DNA of 41,021 nt from Tissierellales bacterium (lineage in GTDB: Bacteria > Bacillota > Clostridia > Tissierellales > VENL01). The stretch spans positions 1-41,021 of the forward strand of contig JANQLB010000011.1 in NCBI GenBank assembly GCA_028280805.1. Reading direction: 5' to 3'. Below the pieces are notes generated by a model. That model made no database searches. It saw only the letters and a program-made list of their open reading frames with translations, and was not told the DNA's origin. The position numbers were made by a program, and so were the translations under genes. Each line of letters starts with the position of its first letter. The first letter of the stretch is position 1. Positions 27,776-36,702 of this stretch are shown piece by piece.

Positions 27776-29938
27776 TCATGATACTGAATTATCTATATTG
27801 TTTTCAACAATTTTTACTTCATTGTCACTTAATCTATATAGATTATAAAAGTAATCATTAATATAACTAGTCTTTTGTAATATATACTTTTCTATGATAC
27901 TAATATTATATTTATCTTCTTTGCTTTTTATATCTAATTGTTTATGCAGTTTAGTCAACTCTTGAACTTCATTCTCAATTTTCTTAGTATTGTTCCCAAT
28001 TTTAATCCTTAAATTCATTATTTTATTAGGATAATAATCATATTGATTTTCTCCTACCTTCTTACCTACTGACTTAAAATAAAACTCAAAGATTGACGAA
28101 TTTAAAAATGCCGCTAAATACTCTAAGGATACTGGTGAGTAAGGATTTTCAATGTTTATAATATACACATCTGCACTGCATAACATTTCATCATAGACAA
28201 TGGCAAACCTATTCTTTTCAGCCTTAAAAGGAAACATTATCTTAGGATTACTAAATACCTCTAACCGTCTACCCCATTGAAGCTGATACCATTCTCTCAT
28301 TCCTTTTAAACACTCTCTTCTATTTTTTAACCTTTCCTTGTAAGGAGCTATGTGGTTACTAACATTAGGATATGATAAAATATTTTTAATTAAGTCTGTA
28401 TATATTATATATAACCTGCTATCTAATACCTTAAACTTTTGAATCTGACTGTTCTTAACCCATGGCTTTATTAAATATCTGTCAAGACTCTTATCTGAAA
28501 TTGTCTTTTCATCAACTATAAATGCATTATCACATCCGGTTATGACTCCCTGATGGCAATTACTTACTTGATTTAAATAGTAATCTCCCATAGTATGTAT
28601 CTTTTCATAAACAGCTCTCTCTTTTTCATCCATTAAAAGCCATCCTTCTGGAGAAAAAATTGACTGATTAATAATGAAACTCCTAAATATTTCCTTTGTG
28701 ATAAAAGGATTGTTTTTTTTGTCTAGACCATGAGTAGATTTCAGTTTATAAATATTAGTTGTATTTTTTAAAGATTGCCCTTTTCTACATTTTATTATTA
28801 CAGGGCTTATTCCAATTCCTTTAAATACTTTTTTTCCTTGAAAATCTATTATAGTTTTTATGTCTAAGTTAGATGTCAAAAAACTTCTCAGCCCTTTTGC
28901 AGAAGGAGACTCTAAAAAATATCTTGAAGTTATAAACATTAAAGTCCCTTGCTTTTTAAGTAGTTCATAACCTCTTTTAAAGAAACAAAAAGAAATGTCC
29001 GATTTATCAGAATATACATCCGAATAATAGTTTTGTAATTCCCTTCTATAATTAATTTCAATCTTCTTATGACCTATATAAGGAGGATTTCCAATTACTA
29101 AATCAAATTCTCCATCTAAAATTGAGTCAAAAACAATATCATTATTATCTATTAAAGAAAATAAAGTATTTCTACCATCAAGTAGTACGTCTTTTTTAAA
29201 CACATTTACTGATAAGTTCGTAAATCTATCTCCTTTTATAAGTAGTGAGATTGTAGTCATAAAAACTGCAAATTCATCTATATCTGTTCCCCATAGATTG
29301 TTTTTGATAATAAATGAATGAAGTCCATTATCTATTTCTTGCTTTAAATCTGGAGTCTTTAATACAATTTCATCATAGTTATTTTTAAAAATTTCTTTTA
29401 GCCTATCATATGCCTCTAATAAAAAATAACCTCCACCGCAAGCAGGATCTATAATTTTAAAATATGGATTAGCAACTATATCTTCCTTTTTTATTGTATC
29501 GTCAATCATTTGCTTTACAATATATTTTGGAGTATATACCTGACCAAAATATTTTTTTTCCTTATTAGTAATAAACGCTTGGAATAATTCCCCTAACGAT
29601 ATTTGATTTATTTCGTCTTTAGAAATTTTCAATATATTTTTTATAATTAAATTCCTGTCATCAAAAGGTATCTGAAAATGGTCTATATATTTTTCCGGAA
29701 GTATGTAAAAAACTTCTGGCAGTTTATAAGATACATCTAAGCTTATTCTATTATCTATATCATTATATGAAAAATTATCATTATCTATCTCAATTGCAAT
29801 TAAACACACCTTAGCGACATAACATAAAAGGGTTTTAACAAAGTTTATTTGTACATTCATATCTTTATTTTGGTTTTTCTTGATTATATTTAATAATACT
29901 TTATAGATACTTTTTTGATGCTCTAAATTATTATTCAT
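27776..29938 (-). CDS. Eco57I/TaqI-type DNA adenine-N6 methyltransferase, probably orphan (720 aa)
   Basis: Gamma-class adenine methyltransferase. A helical N-terminal region of about 150 residues contains KKYFGQVYTPKYIVKQMID, the usual lead-in to motif X/I; motif I DPACGGGYFLLEAYDRL begins near residue 157 (SAM binding); motif IV is IGNPPYIGHK near residue 281 (catalysis). The C-terminal half, from about residue 430, resembles a TaqI-like target-recognition domain (WGRRLEVFSNPKIMFP, LAAFLNSSIFEFYF). I see no PD-ExK nuclease motif in the N-terminus and no restriction gene beside it. The known clostridial precedent for a solitary enzyme of this type is CamA; orthology cannot be judged here. 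ATG follows GAGGGAT. Confidence 0.85.
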   Translation of the reverse strand: MNNNLEHQKSIYKVLLNIIKKNQNKDMNVQINFVKTLLCYVAKVCLIAIEIDNDNFSYNDIDNRISLDVSYKLPEVFYILPEKYIDHFQIPFDDRNLIIKNILKISKDEINQISLGELFQAFITNKEKKYFGQVYTPKYIVKQMIDDTIKKEDIVANPYFKIIDPACGGGYFLLEAYDRLKEIFKNNYDEIVLKTPDLKQEIDNGLHSFIIKNNLWGTDIDEFAVFMTTISLLIKGDRFTNLSVNVFKKDVLLDGRNTLFSLIDNNDIVFDSILDGEFDLVIGNPPYIGHKKIEINYRRELQNYYSDVYSDKSDISFCFFKRGYELLKKQGTLMFITSRYFLESPSAKGLRSFLTSNLDIKTIIDFQGKKVFKGIGISPVIIKCRKGQSLKNTTNIYKLKSTHGLDKKNNPFITKEIFRSFIINQSIFSPEGWLLMDEKERAVYEKIHTMGDYYLNQVSNCHQGVITGCDNAFIVDEKTISDKSLDRYLIKPWVKNSQIQKFKVLDSRLYIIYTDLIKNILSYPNVSNHIAPYKERLKNRRECLKGMREWYQLQWGRRLEVFSNPKIMFPFKAEKNRFAIVYDEMLCSADVYIINIENPYSPVSLEYLAAFLNSSIFEFYFKSVGKKVGENQYDYYPNKIMNLRIKIGNNTKKIENEVQELTKLHKQLDIKSKEDKYNISIIEKYILQKTSYINDYFYNLYRLSDNEVKIVENNIDNSVS

Positions 29939-29971
29939 TTCTATCCCTCAACTTGTCTTATATTTTAAACT

Positions 29972-30000
29972 ATTTTACCACAGTAAAGTTTTATGAACAA
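29972..30000 (-). promoter_or_regulatory. Candidate promoter of the methyltransferase operon
   Basis: On the minus strand TTGTTC (29995-30000) and TAAAAT (29972-29977) are 17 bases apart, 34 bases before the ATG. The -35 is weak. Confidence 0.35.
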
Positions 30001-30002
30001 AT

Positions 30003-30045
30003 AAATAGAGCCTATATATTAAGCTTAATGATATAGACTCTATTT
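30003..30045 (-). terminator. Terminator of mutS2
   Basis: AAATAGAG (30003-30010) pairs with CTCTATTT (30038-30045), with further TATAT/ATATA and TTAAGC/GCTTAA pairing inside. It follows the mutS2 stop by about ten bases; the T-tract on the minus strand is interrupted. Confidence 0.65.
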
Positions 30046-30055
30046 TTAAAAATTT

Positions 30056-31984
30056 TTAATCCTCTATCCTTTCTTTAAACTCTTCAACATTCTTAACTGC
30101 TCCTCTTTTAAGATCATGCTCAAGTTTACGCTTTTTATATGGAATAAATATAGTATCCAAATCATAACCAAGCGGATAAAGATATTCTCTTTTTGTGTGA
30201 AGTTTTAATCTTTTCCTATGAATAGTGTTAAATTGATTATTTATTAGTACTGTAACATTTCCATATTCGTCATCAGTCTTATAAACTATTCCTTTTTCGT
30301 TTGTGTTAATAATTGTAACACTATCTCCCTTTCTAAGCTCAATTTTATCATCATTTATTTTATCTTTTTTACTTTGTCTAGATTTTCTCTTGCTTTTAGG
30401 TATCTTTAGTTCAGTATTATCTATTTCGTACTTAAATTCATTGATTCCTATATTTTGTCTTGACTCAATATGTTTCTTTGCTCTTTGTATAACTTTTGGT
30501 CTCATACCTAATCTTTCGCATATCCATAGGGCATTGCTTTTTCCTGCTTTACCTACAGATAGTGTATATAAGGGACTTAATGTTGCTGCATCAAACTCCA
30601 TACACCCATTTTCAAATCCAGGATGCTGATCTGCAAAATCTTTAATTTCACCGTAATGAGTACTGGCTATAGTAATAGCACCACTTCTATATAGCTCATC
30701 TAAAATAGCAGTAGCTAATGAAGCTCCTTCCGAAGGGTCTGTTCCTGTACCAATTTCATCTAGTAAAATAAGTGTAGAATATCTAGCTTTGTTTATAATT
30801 TCGATTATGTTCTTCATATGTCCAGAAAATGTACTTAAAGATTGTTCAATACTCTGCTTATCTCCTATGTCTACTAAAATTCTATCAAAAACTGCGATTT
30901 CACTTTCCTCATCTACCGGGATGTGTAATCCTGATTGAACCATTAAAGTTAGTAGACCTATTGTTTTTAAAGAAACAGTTTTTCCTCCTGTATTTGGACC
31001 TGTTATTACAAGTATTCTATAATCTTTTCCTATTTCAAAATTTAAAGGCACTGCTTGCTTACCTAATAATGGATGCTTGCCTCTAATAATTTTAATATAA
31101 TCATTATTATTAATTTTCACCTCTACACCATCAATACTATTACTGTATTTTGCTTTAGCAAATACAAAATCATACTCAGCCATCACTTCAAGATTGATTT
31201 TAATCTGTTTAATGTGGAGAGCTATATATCCACTAATTGTAGCTAATATCTGATACTCTTCTGATTCTTGCTGAGATTTTAAAACACTTAATTCATTTGT
31301 CAATTTAGTTATGGCTTTTGGTTCAATAAAAACTGTCGCTCCAGTAGCTGATGCATCAACCACAGTTCCTGGTAGTTGATTTTTATATGACGATTTTACT
31401 GGAATTACAAATCTGTTATTTCTTTTGCTCACAAAGAAATCCTGAATATACTGCTTATATTTTGAAGAACTAAGGATATTTTGCATTTTTACATCAATAT
31501 TTTCTTCTACACTGCTAATTTTTTTTCTAATTTTTGAAAGCTCATTACTAGCTTTATCACTAACTCTACTTCCCTCTATTGAGGATTCTATTTCCGCCTC
31601 TATATCAGAAAACTCAGTTATAGAATGTCTATAACTACTTAAAGTAGGTGCTGTATAATCATGATTATTCATGAATTTTTTCATTTTTCTACATCCTCTT
31701 AAAAAAGATGCTATCTTAGCTAAATCATTAGGATATAATATTCCACCCTTTTCAACTTTAGATATAAGCTCCTTAATATCATGAAGTCCATGAAGAGGTA
31801 TATGTGGAGATTTTTTTAATATATTTTTAGCTTCAGATGTTTGGTTTATTGTGTTTGTTATTACTTTTATATCGGTTGATGGAACTAGCTTCTCTATTCT
31901 TTTTTTACCTAAATCACTAGCAGTAAACTCTTTTAATCTTTCTTTAATCTTTCCATATTCTAATGCTTCAAATGATTTGTTCAT
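30056..31984 (-). CDS. MutS2-family ATPase lacking the Smr domain (642 aa)
   Basis: MutS-family protein of the MutS2 branch, which acts on recombination intermediates or collided ribosomes rather than mismatches. Seen: helical core and clamp (residues 1-300, GTVVDASATGATVFIEP), Walker A GPNTGGKT near residue 330, Walker B LILLDEIGTGTDPSEG near 410, and STHYGEIK. After the ATPase a basic KSKRKSRQSKKDK linker and a KOW/Tudor-like GDSVTIINTNEKGIV domain follow. The chain then ends without the C-terminal Smr nuclease domain of classical MutS2 (about 780 aa). ATG follows AAGGAGG. Directly upstream lies a structured non-coding region ending in a terminator. Confidence 0.88.
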   Translation of the reverse strand: MNKSFEALEYGKIKERLKEFTASDLGKKRIEKLVPSTDIKVITNTINQTSEAKNILKKSPHIPLHGLHDIKELISKVEKGGILYPNDLAKIASFLRGCRKMKKFMNNHDYTAPTLSSYRHSITEFSDIEAEIESSIEGSRVSDKASNELSKIRKKISSVEENIDVKMQNILSSSKYKQYIQDFFVSKRNNRFVIPVKSSYKNQLPGTVVDASATGATVFIEPKAITKLTNELSVLKSQQESEEYQILATISGYIALHIKQIKINLEVMAEYDFVFAKAKYSNSIDGVEVKINNNDYIKIIRGKHPLLGKQAVPLNFEIGKDYRILVITGPNTGGKTVSLKTIGLLTLMVQSGLHIPVDEESEIAVFDRILVDIGDKQSIEQSLSTFSGHMKNIIEIINKARYSTLILLDEIGTGTDPSEGASLATAILDELYRSGAITIASTHYGEIKDFADQHPGFENGCMEFDAATLSPLYTLSVGKAGKSNALWICERLGMRPKVIQRAKKHIESRQNIGINEFKYEIDNTELKIPKSKRKSRQSKKDKINDDKIELRKGDSVTIINTNEKGIVYKTDDEYGNVTVLINNQFNTIHRKRLKLHTKREYLYPLGYDLDTIFIPYKKRKLEHDLKRGAVKNVEEFKERIED

Positions 31985-32005
31985 TTTTATAACCTCCTTA
32001 TATTT

Positions 32006-32412
32006 GGAAAATAAAAAAGCTACAGGTAGACAATTACCCGCAGCTTAAATAAAATGATAGTACTATCATAAAGAATTAAATTACTTTATCATAATATGAT
32101 TTTAAACTAATTATTAAATCATAACCTGCTTAATCATTAATACTAAAAATCTTTAGAAAAAATAAACCCATGAATCAAAATCCATGGTTTTAATAGCAGG
32201 TACAAAATTAATATGATAAAAGAGAATCTTAAGCTATTACATTGGATTAATTGTTCTTAACTATAATGGTCGGTAATAAATGGTTCATCAAAAAAAGCAC
32301 AATAAACCTTATGCATTTTATCATAAAATTAATTAACAAATTACCGCCAATATTAAATTTCTTTTAGTTAAGAACCTTCACACTCACAAAATTCTCTCCT
32401 TACAATTATTAT
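32006..32412 (-). ncRNA. Candidate structured leader RNA or independent ncRNA upstream of mutS2
   Basis: About 400 nt without coding potential between a perfect promoter and a strong terminator. Helices seen on the minus strand: AGAGAAT (32397-32391) with ATTCTCT (32227-32221); a perfect 10-bp GTTCTTAACT (32375-32366) with AGTTAAGAAC (32262-32253); a 13-bp stem with one mismatch and a bulge around GGCGGTAAT (32348-32340) and ATTACCGACC (32277-32268); GCATAA/TTGTGC apical hairpin; ACCTGCT (32201-32195) with AGCAGGT (32130-32124) closing a domain with an AAACCATG hairpin; TATGATTT/AAATCATA. I could not match it to T-box, SAM, FMN, lysine, cobalamin, RNase P or tmRNA signatures. Either an attenuator of mutS2 or a separate RNA. 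Confidence 0.6.
32013..32045 (-). terminator. Terminator/attenuator before mutS2
   Basis: An 11-bp stem (32045-32035 with 32028-32018, two G-U pairs on the RNA strand) with a six-base loop is followed by a run of T. Only about 28 bases separate it from the mutS2 start, with no room for another promoter, so transcription from the upstream promoter must pass it to express mutS2. Confidence 0.8.
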
Positions 32413-32418
32413 ACGATA

Positions 32419-32447
32419 ATTATATGATATAAATATTTATATGTCAA
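32419..32447 (-). promoter_or_regulatory. Perfect consensus sigma-A promoter of the mutS2 leader RNA
   Basis: On the minus strand TTGACA (32442-32447) and TATAAT (32419-32424) are exactly 17 bases apart. Both hexamers are fully consensus, unique in this window. Transcription should start near 32412. Confidence 0.8.
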
Positions 32448-32460
32448 TGATTAATTTTAC

Positions 32461-32490
32461 TTGATTTGAACCTTTTAAGTCTGTTACAAT
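32461..32490 (+). promoter_or_regulatory. Promoter of the YprB-like gene
   Basis: TTGATT (32461-32466) and TACAAT (32485-32490) are 18 bases apart, 23 bases before the ATG; it is divergent from the mutS2 leader promoter. Confidence 0.5.
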
Positions 32491-32512
32491 TTGTTTATAG
32501 GAGGAAAACGCT

Positions 32513-33517
32513 ATGGAAATAATTGAAAAGAAAATTCATGAAGAGCTTTACATTCCTTATGAGGCACAAAAACTTTTCGACAGCAAAAGAACATGTTTCT
32601 TTGATATAGAAACTACAGGCTTCAGTAGGCAAAAAGATTCAATAATACTGATAGGTCTGCTATATTATGAAAATAACTGTATAGTCATAAACCAGCTTTT
32701 TGCTAATAACCCTAAAGAAGAAACATTAATTCTTTCAGATTTTAAAAGCTTAATCTCAAAGTTTGAATGTTATGTTACATATAATGGAGATGTTTTTGAT
32801 ATTCCTTTCCTAAATTATAAATATAAAAGTAAAAATTATGACTTTCAATTAAATAAGAATAAAAGCATAGATTTACTTAAAATTGTTAGAACTAATAAAC
32901 ATAAACTTGGATTAACTGACTGTAAATTAAAAACTGTAGAAAAATTTCTTGATTTACATAGAGATGACAAAATTACTGGTAAAGAAAGTATAGAGCTTTA
33001 TAAAAAATATGTTAGAACTAAAGATGAAGAGATAAAAGAAAAGATCTTAATGCACAATCATGATGATATATACTACCTGCCTAAAATTCTAAAATTATTT
33101 GATCATATTGATGAAAAGATGAATTATGAATTTTGTATACAAATTGATAAGAATGTTATCAATTTAAAATTTAATTTAAATGACATCATAATAAGTGGTG
33201 ACGTTTTATCTATAAAAGGTTCTACAAGCCAACCTAGTATAGCTAGCCAAGCTTATTATGGTACTAATTACACTTTTATATTAGACAATGAGAAAAGTAC
33301 CTTTAATCTTAGATTTGATATGTATAACGGATATTTGTCTGATGGTAAAAAATGTCTTTATGTTGATAAGAACGATTATTCACTTAATATTATAACAAAA
33401 GATACAACAAATTATATTTTACCTGAAAATATAATAATAATTAAAGAGGAGCATCGCTTAATATACGATAATATTATCTCAATTGTAAAAGAAATAATAT
33501 GTAAAATATTTAAATAA
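32513..33517 (+). CDS. YprB-like RNase H-fold exonuclease domain protein (334 aa)
   Basis: The first 210 residues form a DnaQ/RNase H-like 3'-5' exonuclease domain of the YprB type: motif I FFDIETTGFS near residue 30 (Asp, Glu), motif II TYNGDVFDIPFL near 90, and motif III LMHNHDDIYYLPKI near 182, whose His and Asp complete the metal site. In several Firmicutes this domain pairs with a DEAD-box helicase, but none is adjacent. The remaining 120 residues are beta-rich and unrecognised. ATG follows TAGGAGG. Substrate may be DNA or RNA. Confidence 0.82.
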   Translation: MEIIEKKIHEELYIPYEAQKLFDSKRTCFFDIETTGFSRQKDSIILIGLLYYENNCIVINQLFANNPKEETLILSDFKSLISKFECYVTYNGDVFDIPFLNYKYKSKNYDFQLNKNKSIDLLKIVRTNKHKLGLTDCKLKTVEKFLDLHRDDKITGKESIELYKKYVRTKDEEIKEKILMHNHDDIYYLPKILKLFDHIDEKMNYEFCIQIDKNVINLKFNLNDIIISGDVLSIKGSTSQPSIASQAYYGTNYTFILDNEKSTFNLRFDMYNGYLSDGKKCLYVDKNDYSLNIITKDTTNYILPENIIIIKEEHRLIYDNIISIVKEIICKIFK

Positions 33518-33616
33518 TACTTTTAACTCCTCTAAGCAAATTAAATACTATTATTATAAGGTTAGAAACCATCAAAACTTATTTTTTTATTATGTTTTAA
33601 TGTTTAATGTATATCA

Positions 33617-34810
33617 CTACACTTCATAACCTAATGACACAACAGGGTCTAACTTAGATGCCTTTCTTGCAGGATATATTCCCGATATTATTCCCACTAT
33701 AATAGAACCAATTGTAGAAATAACAATAGCTTGCAAAGATATAACGGAAACCATTTCAAGCTTGTAAAGTATTAAAAAAGAAGCACTAATACCAATAATA
33801 ACTCCTATTATCCCACCAATTAAAGATACAATAACAGCCTCTATAATAAACTGTTTTAGAATATGGCTGTCTTTAGCCCCGATTGCCTTCCTTATTCCAA
33901 TTTCCCTTGTCCTTTCTGTTACCGAAACAAGCATAATATTAACAACACCTATACAACCAACTAATAAAGATATTCCTGCTATGGCACTAACTGTTACGGT
34001 TATTAGTCTTAAAGTTTCATTAGCAGTGTCTATATCTGTTGTGACGGTAGAATAAGTATAAGCTTCACTACCTTTAATTTGTTTTAATAAATCAACAATT
34101 TCACCCATTACAACATCAATGTTTTCACCTTCTTTTAGTTTTACTTTCACACTACTATCAGTACCATAATATAAACCTATCTCTTCAAAAGCTAAAGTGT
34201 CTGTTGCATACATAATTGGTAAATTTTCGCTTTCATCAAAAAACCCTAAAGGATTGTGCTTATCCTCTAGAATTCCAATAATAGAAAAAGAATTATCTTT
34301 AAAAGATATTTTCTCACCTACAACATCTTCTCTTTCAAAAAGTTCTAAAGCTGTTGAAACAGATATTATTACTACTCTTTTATTTAAATCTCTATCTTGA
34401 GCAATAAAATCTCTACCATATTTTATTTTTTCACCTTCTACTAAAAGAGTACTGGGTGTAGCATACTCTAAATTTACTTGAGTGCTATTATTTTTGTCGT
34501 TAGATATTAGGATTCGTCCATCCTTTATTTTGTGTGCCATACCTTCCACTTTATTGATAAAGGCTTCATTTAATATTTCTACTTCTGCATGTGATACATA
34601 ATCCTGAACACCTTTTAATTTAGACCAATCATAATTTATCATAGCCATACTAGGATCATATTGCTTTTCGACGGTTTTTGCCATACCTTCACCTAGTGAA
34701 ACGATAGCAACGACACTACTTACACCAATTATAATTCCAAGTGTTGTAAGAATTGAACGCATTTTGTTATTTCTTAATACTTCAAATGCAGTTATAATAT
34801 ATTCAATCAC
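33617..34810 (-). CDS. MacB-type ABC transporter permease (397 aa)
   Basis: FtsX/MacB-fold permease. One N-terminal transmembrane helix (MRSILTTLGIIIGVSSVVAIV) is followed by an extracytoplasmic MacB core domain of about 210 residues and three C-terminal helices; TERTREIGIRKAIGA near residue 300 is the coupling-helix motif of the family. Together with the upstream ATPase and membrane-fusion protein it forms a MacAB-like mechanotransmission exporter of peptides, toxins or drugs. Its start overlaps the ATPase stop by four bases (ATGA), so translation is coupled. It is the last gene of the operon. Confidence 0.9.
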   Translation of the reverse strand: MIEYIITAFEVLRNNKMRSILTTLGIIIGVSSVVAIVSLGEGMAKTVEKQYDPSMAMINYDWSKLKGVQDYVSHAEVEILNEAFINKVEGMAHKIKDGRILISNDKNNSTQVNLEYATPSTLLVEGEKIKYGRDFIAQDRDLNKRVVIISVSTALELFEREDVVGEKISFKDNSFSIIGILEDKHNPLGFFDESENLPIMYATDTLAFEEIGLYYGTDSSVKVKLKEGENIDVVMGEIVDLLKQIKGSEAYTYSTVTTDIDTANETLRLITVTVSAIAGISLLVGCIGVVNIMLVSVTERTREIGIRKAIGAKDSHILKQFIIEAVIVSLIGGIIGVIIGISASFLILYKLEMVSVISLQAIVISTIGSIIVGIISGIYPARKASKLDPVVSLGYEV

Positions 34811-35484
34811 TTCCGCACCTCATTATATATTATTTTTCCGTCACTAAAACGAATTAACCTATTACCATATTCCCCTATATCTTCTTCGTGTGTAATTAAA
34901 ACTATTGTTTTTCCCTTTTTATTAAGGTCTGTAAATATTTTCATAATTTCAGCTGTACTAACAGTATCTAAATTTCCTGTTGGTTCATCTGCTAAAATAA
35001 TCTCTGGATTATTAACTAATGCTCTTGCTATTGCAACACGTTGCTTTTGTCCCCCACTAAGTTGTGTTGATTTATGGTAAAGCCTATGCTCTAATCCAAC
35101 ATCACATAACATTTTTTTAGCAATTTCAAACCGTTCTTCAAGTTTTATATTTGCATACATCATTGGTAATGCAACATTTTTTAATGCAGTTGTTTGACTT
35201 AAAAGATTATAAGATTGAAATACAAAACCAAACTTACTATTTCTGGTTTCGGCAAGTTGATCTTTGTTAAGCAAATTGATATTTATATCATCTAAAATGT
35301 ATTCGCCTTCCGTTAGTGTATCTAAACAACCTAAGACATTTAATAACGTTGATTTTCCTGAACCACTTGAACCCATAATACAAACAAATTCGCCTTTTTC
35401 TATTGTTAAATCAATGTTTTTTAGTGCTGAAACTTCTGTTTCTCCAATATAGTAAACTCTACTTGCATTTTTTAGTGTAATCAT
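34807..35484 (-). CDS. MacB/LolD-type ABC transporter ATPase (225 aa)
   Basis: Nucleotide-binding subunit of the exporter. Walker A GSSGSGKST at residue 38, Q-loop FVFQSYNLLS, signature LSGGQKQRVAIARAL near 142, Walker B IILADEPTGNLD near 161 and the switch His in LITHEED. Length and motif set are typical for the LolD/MacB group. It starts three bases after the membrane-fusion gene. Confidence 0.93.
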   Translation of the reverse strand: MITLKNASRVYYIGETEVSALKNIDLTIEKGEFVCIMGSSGSGKSTLLNVLGCLDTLTEGEYILDDININLLNKDQLAETRNSKFGFVFQSYNLLSQTTALKNVALPMMYANIKLEERFEIAKKMLCDVGLEHRLYHKSTQLSGGQKQRVAIARALVNNPEIILADEPTGNLDTVSTAEIMKIFTDLNKKGKTIVLITHEEDIGEYGNRLIRFSDGKIIYNEVRK

Positions 35485-35487
35485 TAC

Positions 35488-36699
35488 TTAATCCCTCAAA
35501 CTTTCTATTAAATCTTTAGGTGGATTAACTAATACTAAATCACCTTCACTTAGCTCATCACTTAATATTTCAATATTCATTAAGTCTTGAACGCCTTTAT
35601 CAACAGAAATTAGCTTGTAGCCTTTGTCAACAACTTTTACAACAAAATGGTTTATCTGTTCCTCTGTGTAAATACATCTTTGTGGAACAACCAAAGTATT
35701 TTGAGATTCTTGTAGTATTAAATCAATATTAACATCTGAATTTGGAAGCATAAGTATCTTATCATTAAATAAAGTTCCTTCAATTTCAATAACTTTTTGT
35801 GGTTGACTAAAAGTATACCCTATTTCTTCTTTAACAACAGGCGAAATATAAGTGATTTGACCAGTATAAAGTTCTCCATATTTAACGATTTCAAATTTAT
35901 CACCTAGTTCTAAGCTGTCTGATTCAAATTCATTTACGCTGCCGATAACTTTAAGGTTATTTGTGTTTATAATATGTATTAATTCTTTATCTTCTGATAC
36001 AATTTCGCTTTCAATTATATGAATATCTACAATCACTCCATCTATGGGAGAAGTTATTCTGTAAAGTTGTTTTTCTTCAAGTAAATTTTTATAATCTAAT
36101 TGTAATTCTTTGTATTCAAGCTCGACAACGGTTAGATTGCTGTTGTTTCTATTTTTTGCTTCTAAATATTCGTTATATGCTTGTTGTGCTTCTATCTGCT
36201 TTTTTTCTAGTTCTTTTAAACTAACAGCACCGTTATTATATAAGACCTCCATACTTTCTAGTTCGTTAGATACTAAATTGTATCTGTTTTTTAAAGTTGT
36301 TTGTGCATTAGAGTTACTTATGTTTTGCATACGTTCTCGATCTAATTGAGCTTCTTTTTTTCTCAATGCAATTTTTGCTTTTTCAATATGATTATCCAAT
36401 TCTCTAGTGTCAATGGTTAATAATAAATCTCCTTTTTGAACATAATCACCTTTTAAAAAATGTATTTCACTAACTTCACCCCTCACTCTTGATAAAACTT
36501 TAACTTCTTCTTTTGGAACAACGCTTCCTAATATTGTAACCTTGTTTGTGATATTTTGCTTTTGTACTTTTTCTACTTGTAACTGTATTGTTTTTGCTTG
36601 TTTTTGTGAATTGCTGCTTAAAGCAGCAACAGTTAAAATAATTGCACATACTATTATACCTATTATTAGAATTGTAATAAGTTTTCTATGTTTTTTCAT
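35488..36699 (-). CDS. MacA-like membrane-fusion (HlyD/RND adaptor) protein (403 aa)
   Basis: Periplasmic-adaptor-like component adapted to a single-membrane cell. Residues 9-30 are one membrane helix. Then come a lipoyl/barrel-sandwich half (VKVLSRVRGEVSEIHFLKGDYVQKGDLL), a long alpha-helical hairpin rich in Glu and Lys (about residues 108-205), the second lipoyl half (YRITSPIDGVIVDI) and beta-barrel and membrane-proximal domains. It probably links the MacB permease to the wall side. It follows the lipoprotein gene by three bases. Confidence 0.88.
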   Translation of the reverse strand: MKKHRKLITILIIGIIVCAIILTVAALSSNSQKQAKTIQLQVEKVQKQNITNKVTILGSVVPKEEVKVLSRVRGEVSEIHFLKGDYVQKGDLLLTIDTRELDNHIEKAKIALRKKEAQLDRERMQNISNSNAQTTLKNRYNLVSNELESMEVLYNNGAVSLKELEKKQIEAQQAYNEYLEAKNRNNSNLTVVELEYKELQLDYKNLLEEKQLYRITSPIDGVIVDIHIIESEIVSEDKELIHIINTNNLKVIGSVNEFESDSLELGDKFEIVKYGELYTGQITYISPVVKEEIGYTFSQPQKVIEIEGTLFNDKILMLPNSDVNIDLILQESQNTLVVPQRCIYTEEQINHFVVKVVDKGYKLISVDKGVQDLMNIEILSDELSEGDLVLVNPPKDLIESLRD

Positions 36700-36702
36700 G
36701 TT

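Noticed and set aside
32281..32400. GTTCTTAAC near the 5' end of the mutS2 leader, as in Bacillus RNase P RNA
   Set aside because: The conserved RNase P core such as GAGGAAAGTC is missing, so the match is coincidental.
31985..32512. CRISPR array or transposon remnant in the long non-coding stretch
   Set aside because: No regularly spaced direct repeats, no transposase fragment and no terminal inverted repeats with target duplications; the inverted repeats are nested RNA-like helices.
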